Source: Acinetobacter sp. HY1485
GTDB lineage: Bacteria; Pseudomonadota; Gammaproteobacteria; Pseudomonadales; Moraxellaceae
Length of the DNA: 64,000 nt
Direction: 5' to 3'
Assembly: GCF_027568475.1 (NCBI RefSeq)
Contig: NZ_JANKZG010000004.1
Location: forward strand, 1-64,000
Shown: piece by piece, positions 58,322 to 64,000 of the stretch
Position numbering within the stretch: position 1 is the stretch's first letter
Layout of the letters: each line of letters begins with the position of its first letter
Notes under the pieces: model-generated
Database searches by the model: none
The model's input: only the letters and a program-made list of their open reading frames with translations
What the model was told of the DNA's origin: nothing
Program-made: the position numbers and the translations under genes

Positions 58322-59452
58322 ATGGAACTAATTGCAGGTGGTAACTTAACTTTAAACCATGCTGATTTAGAGTTAACCATTCAAGCACAAATCCCAACGG
58401 GAATAGAGTTTGATTGTACGGCTTATTTATTAGATGAACAGACGCAAAAAGTCCGTGGCGACCATGACATGGTATTTTACGGACAACCACAAACGCCTAA
58501 TGGCAGTGTCATTTTAAAGTCAAATAATCAATTTAAAATAAATACTCAACTTATTGACCCTAATATTAAAAAAATCGTGATTTGTACAACTTTAAATGAA
58601 CCACATACATTTAATGTACTGCCTGCGTTCAAGTTGCAACTACATAGCCAAAACCAACTCATTGCACAAGCGATGGTACAGACCCAATCACGCTCTGAAA
58701 AAGCATTGATTTTGGCAGAGGTCTATCGCCACAACGGTATATGGAAATTTAGATTTATTGATCAAGGTTTTAACGGTGGGTTACAACCGCTTGCCGAGCA
58801 TTTTGGCGTAGAGATTGATAGTAAGCCAAAACCGCCACCACTCAATTTATCTAAAATTAATTTGTCTAAAACCAATTCTAAAATTAACTTGTCTAAAAAA
58901 GGACAAAGTTTTGGCAAAATTGCAGTCAACTTAAATTGGAATAAAGGTGCATCTAAACAAAAAACCTTTTTTCAAAAACTCACCCGTAGTGATTCAATCG
59001 ACCTTGATTTAGGTGCGATGATAGAGTTTCAAGATGGCGGTATTGATTTAGTACAGGCATTAGGAAAAAGCTTTGGACATTTAAACAGTAAGCCTTATAT
59101 TTTATTAGACCAAGATGACCGCACAGGCAGTTCGCTTAACGGAGAAAACTTACAAATTAATGGTGATCATTGGGACAAAATTAAGCGGGTACTGATTTAT
59201 ACCTATATTTACGAAGGGGTGGCGAAATGGACAGAAACCGATGCAAAAGTCACGATTCGCCTGCCACAACAACCCGAAATTGAAGTGGCACTCACAGATG
59301 GCAACCATTTAACGTGTTGTGGCATTGTGCAACTTCAGAATATAAATGGTGAAATTCAGGCAACGCGCGAAGTTCACTATTTTAAAGATCAAGAGCAACT
59401 CGATAAATTTTACCAATTTGGTTTTCGTTGGCGTAAAGGCACAAAAGATTAA
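58322..59452 (+). CDS. terA: TerA-like protein with two TerD-type domains
   Basis: 376 residues, close to TerA. An N-terminal TerD-type domain (about 1-170: [70 protein letters not shown]) is joined by a linker to a second, more diverged domain (about 195-376: [24 protein letters not shown]). The linker repeats a short unit: [15 protein letters not shown]. TerD-type domains bind calcium. The protein is part of ter stress-resistance complexes; how it confers tellurite or phage resistance is not known. Confidence 0.85.
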   Translation: MELIAGGNLTLNHADLELTIQAQIPTGIEFDCTAYLLDEQTQKVRGDHDMVFYGQPQTPNGSVILKSNNQFKINTQLIDPNIKKIVICTTLNEPHTFNVLPAFKLQLHSQNQLIAQAMVQTQSRSEKALILAEVYRHNGIWKFRFIDQGFNGGLQPLAEHFGVEIDSKPKPPPLNLSKINLSKTNSKINLSKKGQSFGKIAVNLNWNKGASKQKTFFQKLTRSDSIDLDLGAMIEFQDGGIDLVQALGKSFGHLNSKPYILLDQDDRTGSSLNGENLQINGDHWDKIKRVLIYTYIYEGVAKWTETDAKVTIRLPQQPEIEVALTDGNHLTCCGIVQLQNINGEIQATREVHYFKDQEQLDKFYQFGFRWRKGTKD

Positions 59453-59468
59453 CAAAGGAGAAATAAGA

Positions 59469-60044
59469 ATGGCAATTTCATTAAACAAAGGTGGCAACCT
59501 TTCTTTAAGTAAAACAGATCCATCACTCACAAAAGTTTTAATTGGTTTAGGATGGGATTCACGCGTAACAGACGGTGCGGAATTTGATTTAGATGCATCT
59601 GCATTTTTATTGGGTGCAAATGGCAAAGTCCGTTCAGATGCAGATTTTATTTTTTATAACCAAATGCGTTCGGCAGAAGGCTCGGTAGAACATACGGGAG
59701 ATAACCGTACAGGAGCGGGCGATGGTGATGATGAAGCCATTAAAATTGATTTAACACGCGTTCCTCAAGATATTCAAAAAATTGCAATTACAGTGACAAT
59801 TCATGATGCAGACATGCGTCATCAAAATTTTGGACAAGTTGAAAATGCCTTTATTCGTGTGGTGAATGATCAAACCCATAACGAAGTGGTGCGTTTTGAC
59901 TTAAATGAAGATTATTCGACAGAAACCGCCATGATTTTTGGTGAGTTATACCGCTATAACGGGGAGTGGAAATTCCGTGCTGTGGGACAAGGTTACAATG
60001 GTGGTTTAAAAGCCATGTGCCATGAGTACGGTATTCATATATAA
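59469..60044 (+). CDS. terD: TerD family protein
   Basis: 191 residues from ATG 59469, with AAAGGAG before it. One complete TerD domain: [71 protein letters not shown], and [23 protein letters not shown]. The Asp-rich [12 protein letters not shown] loop is the calcium-binding segment. The N-terminal [24 protein letters not shown] match to TerD is very strong. It lies between terA and the DUF475 gene. Confidence 0.93.
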   Translation: MAISLNKGGNLSLSKTDPSLTKVLIGLGWDSRVTDGAEFDLDASAFLLGANGKVRSDADFIFYNQMRSAEGSVEHTGDNRTGAGDGDDEAIKIDLTRVPQDIQKIAITVTIHDADMRHQNFGQVENAFIRVVNDQTHNEVVRFDLNEDYSTETAMIFGELYRYNGEWKFRAVGQGYNGGLKAMCHEYGIHI

Positions 60045-60046
60045 AG

Positions 60047-61111
60047 ATGAAACATTTTAAATTTTCAATTATTTTTACCATTGTGTGTTTAGCCGCATCA
60101 GGTTATTGGGGCTTTACACATGGTACGTCAGCAGGTGTATCAGCAATGCTGAATGCACTTGCCATTACTGCCATATTGGCGGTGATGGAAGTGTCACTTT
60201 CATTTGATAACGCGATTGTTAATGCGTCTGTGCTTAAAAACTGGGATCCGTTTTGGAAAAAACTGTTTTTAACTGTGGGTATTATTGTGGCTGTCTTTGG
60301 GATGCGTTTAGTCTTCCCAATTGTGATTGTGGCAATGACCGCAGACATGCCAATGTTAGATGTGGTGCATATGGCACTGGATAACCCGACAGAATATTCG
60401 TCACGCTTGACGGCACATCATGCTGAGATTTCTGCTTTTGGTGGCATGTTCTTATTGTTGGTATTTCTTAACTTTTTGTTTGATGATGAAAAAGATACGC
60501 ATTGGTTTCGTATCATTGAACATCGCTTAGCAAAGTTTGCCTCTGTGCCTGCAATGTCTGTGTTTGTAGCACTGATTGGCTTGCTTGCAATGGCATCTTA
60601 CGTGCCTGAACATGAGCGTTTGGTAGTCACAATTGCAGGTATTTGGGGCATTGTGGTGTATGTAGGCGTACAAGTGATTGGGCATGTGTTAGAAGGCACA
60701 CAATCTGACGGTGATGAAGAAAAATCAGGCAATGGTGAAGCCGTTACTGCGGTGATGAAAGGTGGTATTGGTGGCTTTATTTACCTTGAAGTTTTAGATG
60801 CATCGTTTAGTTTTGATGGGGTAATTGGTGCGTTTGCAATTACCAATGATGTCATCATTATTATGCTTGGTTTAGCCATTGGTGCGATGTTTGTACGATC
60901 AATGACGATGTACCTAGTTGAAAAAGGTACATTGGATGCCTATATATATTTAGAGCATGGTGCACATTATGCCATTGGTGCATTAGCCATCATTATGTTG
61001 GCAAGTGGTACAGGTGTGCATGTTCCCGAAGTTGTGACGGGTTTAATTGGTGTTGCATTTATTGTATGGGCAATTATCTCATCCGTGCGTCATCAAAAAA
61101 CACAGCAATAA
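60047..61111 (+). CDS. DUF475 / TerC-superfamily membrane protein
   Basis: 354 residues with about nine helices. Two related acidic membrane motifs mark the TerC/LysE-like fold: [16 protein letters not shown] near the start and [21 protein letters not shown] in the second half. The segment [30 protein letters not shown] is typical of DUF475 rather than classical TerC. TerC-superfamily proteins move divalent metals (Mn or Ca) in some bacteria. It follows terD by two bases, so it is the membrane member of this ter locus. Confidence 0.88.
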   Translation: MKHFKFSIIFTIVCLAASGYWGFTHGTSAGVSAMLNALAITAILAVMEVSLSFDNAIVNASVLKNWDPFWKKLFLTVGIIVAVFGMRLVFPIVIVAMTADMPMLDVVHMALDNPTEYSSRLTAHHAEISAFGGMFLLLVFLNFLFDDEKDTHWFRIIEHRLAKFASVPAMSVFVALIGLLAMASYVPEHERLVVTIAGIWGIVVYVGVQVIGHVLEGTQSDGDEEKSGNGEAVTAVMKGGIGGFIYLEVLDASFSFDGVIGAFAITNDVIIIMLGLAIGAMFVRSMTMYLVEKGTLDAYIYLEHGAHYAIGALAIIMLASGTGVHVPEVVTGLIGVAFIVWAIISSVRHQKTQQ

Positions 61112-61130
61112 CAAAAGAGGATATAAAACG

Positions 61131-61709
61131 ATGGCAATTAGCTTAAGCAAAGGCGGTAACGTTAACCTAAGTAAAGAAGCGCCAAGCATGACCAAGGCGA
61201 AACTGGGTTTAGGTTGGAATCCGCGTGCAACTGATGGCAAAGAATTTGATTTAGATGCGGTTGCATTTTTGATTGGTCAGAACGAAAAAGTACGCTCAGA
61301 CGCAGACTTTATTTTTTACAACCAAAAACAATCGACAGACGGTTCAATTGTTCATCACGGCGATAACCGTACGGGCGAAGGTGCGGGCGATGATGAGGTT
61401 GTCTCTGTAGATTTATCACGTGTTCCTGCGGATATCCAAAAAATTATCCTTGCTGTGACCATTCATGAAGGACAAGCACGTAACCAAAATTTTGGGCAAG
61501 TGGGTGGTGCATACATTCGTGTATTAAACGAAAATGCAGGCAACCAAGAAGTGGCACGTTTTGATCTATCAGAAGATGGTAGTACAGAAACAGCTATGAT
61601 TTTTGGTGAACTGTATCGCCACAATGGTGAGTGGAAGTTCCGTGCAGTGGGTCAGGGCTTTAACGGTGGTTTAGGACCATTGGCAGCAAGCTATGGCGTA
61701 AGCGTATAA
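61131..61709 (+). CDS. TerD/TerE family protein
   Basis: 192 residues from ATG 61131, with GAGGAT before it. A complete TerD domain: [69 protein letters not shown] and [23 protein letters not shown]. The [10 protein letters not shown] start resembles TerE somewhat more than TerD. About half the residues match the paralogue at 59469, so the two arose by duplication. A strong double hairpin follows the stop. Confidence 0.92.
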   Translation: MAISLSKGGNVNLSKEAPSMTKAKLGLGWNPRATDGKEFDLDAVAFLIGQNEKVRSDADFIFYNQKQSTDGSIVHHGDNRTGEGAGDDEVVSVDLSRVPADIQKIILAVTIHEGQARNQNFGQVGGAYIRVLNENAGNQEVARFDLSEDGSTETAMIFGELYRHNGEWKFRAVGQGFNGGLGPLAASYGVSV

Positions 61710-61718
61710 ACTGATTGT

Positions 61719-61777
61719 CAAAAGACCGCTGTGTCTTTTGGCATTTCAAAGTAAAGACCGCTTTATTTTGAAATGCC
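61719..61777 (+). other. Tandem hairpins within the ter operon
   Basis: Hairpin 1: CAAAAGAC (61719-61726) pairs with GTCTTTTG (61733-61740). Hairpin 2: GGCATTTCAAA (61740-61750) pairs with TTTGAAATGCC (61767-61777), extended inwards by GTAAAG/CTTTAT to a 17-bp stem with an ACCG loop. Both arms contain the shared string AGACCGCT. There is no T run, so it is unlikely to be a full terminator. A role in mRNA processing or differential expression between the ter genes before and after it is inferred. Confidence 0.75.
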
Positions 61778-61796
61778 AAAATAAGAGATTACACCC

Positions 61797-62513
61797 ATGG
61801 CAACATTTGAACTTGTTGGAACGCCAGAACCTTTTTTACACGTTAAACTCAATCAGGGTGAGAAGATTTTTTGTGAATCTGATGCCATGGTCATGATGGA
61901 AAGCAACCTCACTATGTCGGGTGCGGCACGTGGGGGGATTTTACAGTCTGTTTTACGCCGTTTTGCTACGGGTGAATCGCTCTTTCAGCAAGAAATCCAA
62001 GCCACCTACGGGCAAGGTGAATGTTTGCTCTCGCCAAATTTAGATGGTGATATGCAAATTTTAGATGTGGGACAATCGCAATACATCTTAGCAGATGAAG
62101 CGTTTGTGGCAGCTACTCAAACCGTCGAAATTAAAGCGAAGGTACAGTCTAATATTGGTGGTGCATTATTTGGTGGTACAGGTGGTTTTGTGGTGATGGA
62201 AACCGCAGGCTATGGTCAGGTTGCTATTTCAGGCTTTGGTACATTGATGGAGATTGACGTGCAACCGGGTATTGAAACCACCATTGATAATGGACATGTG
62301 GTGGCATGGGACGCAGGTTTACAGTACAACATTGGTATGCCAAGTGCCCAAAATAGAGGGCTTGTAGGTAATTTGGTACATAGCATGACCAGTGGTGAAG
62401 GACTTGTGATTAAGTTTAACGGTACAGGTAAAGTGATTGTGTGCTCGCGTAATCGTAAATCGTATTTAACGTGGTTAGGCTCAATGTTATCTTCACAACA
62501 AAGAAATGGATAA
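61797..62513 (+). CDS. TIGR00266 / AIM24 family protein
   Basis: 238 residues, full length for the family. Beta-rich, with MATFELVGTPEPFLHVKLNQGEKIFCESDAMVMME, GGILQSVLRRFATGESLFQQEIQA, GTGGFVVMETAGYGQVAISGFG and a closing EGLVIKFNGTGKVIVCSRN. The AIM24-like fold forms a double beta-helix-like trimer. Members often sit in ter or TerD-rich loci. No enzymatic role is known. It is 88 bases after the preceding ter gene, past the double hairpin, and 5 bases before terZ. Confidence 0.88.
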   Translation: MATFELVGTPEPFLHVKLNQGEKIFCESDAMVMMESNLTMSGAARGGILQSVLRRFATGESLFQQEIQATYGQGECLLSPNLDGDMQILDVGQSQYILADEAFVAATQTVEIKAKVQSNIGGALFGGTGGFVVMETAGYGQVAISGFGTLMEIDVQPGIETTIDNGHVVAWDAGLQYNIGMPSAQNRGLVGNLVHSMTSGEGLVIKFNGTGKVIVCSRNRKSYLTWLGSMLSSQQRNG

Positions 62514-62518
62514 ATAAA

Positions 62519-63106
62519 ATGGCAGTAAATTTAACAAAAGGTCAGAAAATTAGCCTCTCTAAAACAGATGGCAGTGCATTAAAACAGGTATTTTTAGGCT
62601 GTGGTTGGGATGTTGCTAAAAAAGAAGGTGGCTTCTTTGGTAAAATTTTTGGTGGTTCAGACCAAATTGATTTAGATGCTTCTGTGATTTTGTTTGATCA
62701 AAACCAACAGTTTGTTGATGCTATTTATTTTGGGCAACTTACTAGCCTAGATGGTTCTGTAAAACATTCAGGTGATAATTTGACAGGTGCAGGCGAGGGC
62801 GATGACGAAATCATCTATGTAAATTTAGATCAGGTTCCATCGCGTGTGCAATCGCTTGTATTTACGATCAGTAGCTTCCGTGGGCAGACTTTCCAAAATG
62901 TTGCAAATGCCTTTGTTCGTTTATTAGACCAATCGACTCATCAAGAAGTTGCCCGCTACAATATTTCGGCACAGGGGCATTATACATCGTTAATAGTGGC
63001 AAAAATTTATCGTCATAATGGCGAATGGAAAATGCACGCAATTGGTGAACCATGTCAGGGGCGTACATTTAAAGAAATGTTGCCATCAATTATTCCTGTA
63101 CTGTAA
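62519..63106 (+). CDS. terZ: TerZ-like TerD-family protein
   Basis: 195 residues. The TerD domain is complete: MAVNLTKGQKISLSKTDGS, FLGCGWDVAKK, DLDASVILFDQNQQFVDAIYFGQL, HSGDNLTGAGEGDDE and [29 protein letters not shown]. An inserted Gly-rich loop, KKEGGFFGKIFGGSDQ, before the DLDAS strand and the QGRTF ending are features of TerZ. The calcium loop DNLTGAGEGDDE is intact. It is the last gene of the ter block, ending 8 bases from the convergent tenA stop. Confidence 0.9.
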   Translation: MAVNLTKGQKISLSKTDGSALKQVFLGCGWDVAKKEGGFFGKIFGGSDQIDLDASVILFDQNQQFVDAIYFGQLTSLDGSVKHSGDNLTGAGEGDDEIIYVNLDQVPSRVQSLVFTISSFRGQTFQNVANAFVRLLDQSTHQEVARYNISAQGHYTSLIVAKIYRHNGEWKMHAIGEPCQGRTFKEMLPSIIPVL

Positions 63107-63114
63107 TTTTTTTA

Positions 63115-63747
63115 CTACGGGTTGGTGTAAGCACTTTCCCAAAAGTTTAATTCAAGTTGCATTGCCCACGTAAAGTGTTCCTGCATACGCTGTTTTGTGC
63201 ATTCATCGCTTTGCGTGGCAACGCTATCTAATGCCGTTTTCATGGCTTCTACTGCTGTTATAAATTCAGGGTCGGTATAAGTTTCAATCCACGTTTTATA
63301 TGGATGATCTGCTGTAATTTTAAATGCCTCCCCAAGAGATGCATAAACCCAAAAACAGGGTAGTAAGGTGGCTAAAATAACAGGATAGGTCTCTGACCAA
63401 GCAGTTGCTAAAATAAAGCTACAGTAATGATGACACGCTGTGCTTTGTGGCTGTTGCTCTGTAATGTTAAAGCGTGTCATAAAGTCATCATGTAAACTTT
63501 TTTCAAACACTACTGCAACATGAGCTTGGCTTAAACACTGCAACATATCTGCGGTTGTCCATGCTTTTGTAGAAGCTAAAGCTAAGGCTTTGCCGTATGC
63601 CACTAAATATTGTGCATCTTGTATTAAATAGCGTTTAAAAATATCTAGCTCAAGCGTACCATCTGCCAATTTTTGGTTGAATGGGTGTTGAAGTATTTTT
63701 TGATAAAGTGTGTGGTTATTTTGCCAAAGTTGTTCAGAAAATTTCAT
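63115..63747 (-). CDS. tenA: TenA family aminopyrimidine aminohydrolase/thiaminase II
   Basis: 210 residues from ATG 63747 (MKFSEQLWQNN); a TTG five codons earlier is possible. It belongs to the TenA family, which salvages the thiamine pyrimidine by hydrolysing aminomethyl-aminopyrimidine and degraded thiamine. Active-site landmarks are YLIQDAQYLVAYGKALA (Asp), LLPCFWVY (nucleophilic Cys), YCSFIL and LELNFWE (catalytic Glu). No TPP riboswitch is evident upstream, where instead a 7-bp tandem repeat lies 44 bases away. Confidence 0.9.
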   Translation of the reverse strand: MKFSEQLWQNNHTLYQKILQHPFNQKLADGTLELDIFKRYLIQDAQYLVAYGKALALASTKAWTTADMLQCLSQAHVAVVFEKSLHDDFMTRFNITEQQPQSTACHHYCSFILATAWSETYPVILATLLPCFWVYASLGEAFKITADHPYKTWIETYTDPEFITAVEAMKTALDSVATQSDECTKQRMQEHFTWAMQLELNFWESAYTNP

Positions 63748-63786
63748 TAAATGATTAGACAAAAATTAAGTTACTTTATTTAATCG

Positions 63787-63999
63787 TTAAAAAACGCAAA
63801 ACGCAAAACGCAAAACGCAAAACGCAAAACGCAAAACGCAAAACGCAAAACGCAAAACGCAAAACGCAAAACGCAAAACGCAAAACGCAAAACGCAAAAC
63901 GCAAAACGCAAAACGCAAAACGCGATGACGCTCATAGATATTCTCCATGTGCGTAATTGACAAACGTTTAAGCCAAAGTTCAGAAAATTGTATAAAATA
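63787..63999 (-). CDS. Partial reading frame from the right edge running into the heptanucleotide array
   Basis: A minus-strand frame open at the window edge reads YFIQFSELWLKRLSITHMEN and continues to YERHR, then six cycles of VLRFAFC, then VF and a TAA at 63787-63789. It may be the C terminus of a gene that lies mostly beyond the window. A second start, ATG at 63935 with GGAG six bases before it, opens another frame through the array (MSVI, six AFCVLRF cycles, AFFND, stop at 63780). Neither can be assigned to a family, and both may be non-coding. Confidence 0.3.
   Translation of the reverse strand, partial: YFIQFSELWLKRLSITHMENIYERHRVLRFAFCVLRFAFCVLRFAFCVLRFAFCVLRFAFCVLRFAFCVF
63791..63923. 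repeat. Heptanucleotide tandem repeat, 19 perfect copies
   Basis: The unit AAAACGC occurs 19 times without error over 133 bases. On the minus strand it reads GCGTTTT and encodes the seven-residue cycle AFCVLRF; on the plus strand it encodes KTQNAKR. Because seven is not a multiple of three, each frame reads the same residue cycle, and no frame has a stop. Such arrays usually vary in copy number by strand slippage. It lies 44 bases upstream of tenA. Confidence 0.97.
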
Positions 64000-64000
64000 A

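Noticed and set aside
63791..63923. Possible CRISPR array
   Set aside because: The units are 7 bases, directly abutting and without spacers, and no cas genes are present.
63747..63935. Phase-variable N-terminal extension of TenA through the repeat
   Set aside because: The tenA frame has an in-frame TAA at 63766-63768 between the repeat and the tenA start, so no repeat copy number can fuse the array to TenA.

Overview
The window looks like chromosomal DNA from an Acinetobacter species (Moraxellaceae). The evidence is low G+C content, an Acinetobacter-type 5S rRNA at the left edge, an Omp33-36-type porin, an ArgS plus SPOR-protein pair, a complete arginine succinyltransferase (ast) pathway, and a siderophore locus with the gene content and order of the fimsbactin (fbs) cluster known from Acinetobacter. 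I cannot assign a species. No prophage, insertion sequence, integrase or CRISPR array was seen.

Layout. 1-300: end of an rRNA operon (5S, terminator) and a 27-codon gene remnant. 0.5-9.4 kb: housekeeping and accessory genes (RidA with an MHS-family transporter, DNA polymerase IV coupled to a secreted GH25 lysozyme, a second MHS transporter, GST/DUF523, an AraC regulator divergent from a DMT transporter, a SPOR protein). 9.4-15 kb: argS, an SMR efflux pump with its TetR regulator and a candidate operator, a zinc-independent L31 (rpmE2) with a candidate Zur box, NAD-malic enzyme, and a small metal-binding-like membrane protein pair. 15.5-24.6 kb: an arginine/glutamate catabolic block (amino acid permease, glutamate dehydrogenase, astCADBE), followed by a convergent MscS-type channel.

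25.9-50.0 kb: a catechol-hydroxamate siderophore island. EntC/EntB/EntA-type enzymes make 2,3-dihydroxybenzoate (DHB), and a stand-alone ligase activates it. Three NRPS proteins (ArCP-Cy-vestigial A-PCP; Cy-A-dead PCP; C-PCP-C) assemble the chain. A decarboxylase, an N-hydroxylase and an acetyltransferase should supply N-acetyl-N-hydroxyputrescine as the capping amine. A Sfp-type PPTase and a type II thioesterase service the line. A TonB receptor, an MFS importer-like protein, a DUF2470-SIP reductase and a MATE protein handle traffic and iron release. Two intergenic regions each carry two Fur-box-like sequences. The island ends at a terminator next to two identical tRNA-Gly(GCC) genes.

50.4-57.5 kb: small envelope and housekeeping genes (BolA, SirB-like, two lipoproteins, DedA, a pore-loop protein with a non-canonical filter, Omp33-36-like porin, uvrA). 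57.5-63.1 kb: a compact same-strand tellurite-resistance-type (ter) locus with DUF2867, YciI, TerA, two TerD/E proteins, a DUF475 (TerC-like) membrane protein, a TIGR00266 protein and TerZ, interrupted by a striking double hairpin. 63.1-64 kb: tenA and, beyond its start, 19 perfect copies of a 7-bp repeat that is open in all six frames.

The most unusual points are the division of labour among degenerate NRPS domains, the regulator-free ter operon with its hairpins, and the heptanucleotide array at the right edge.
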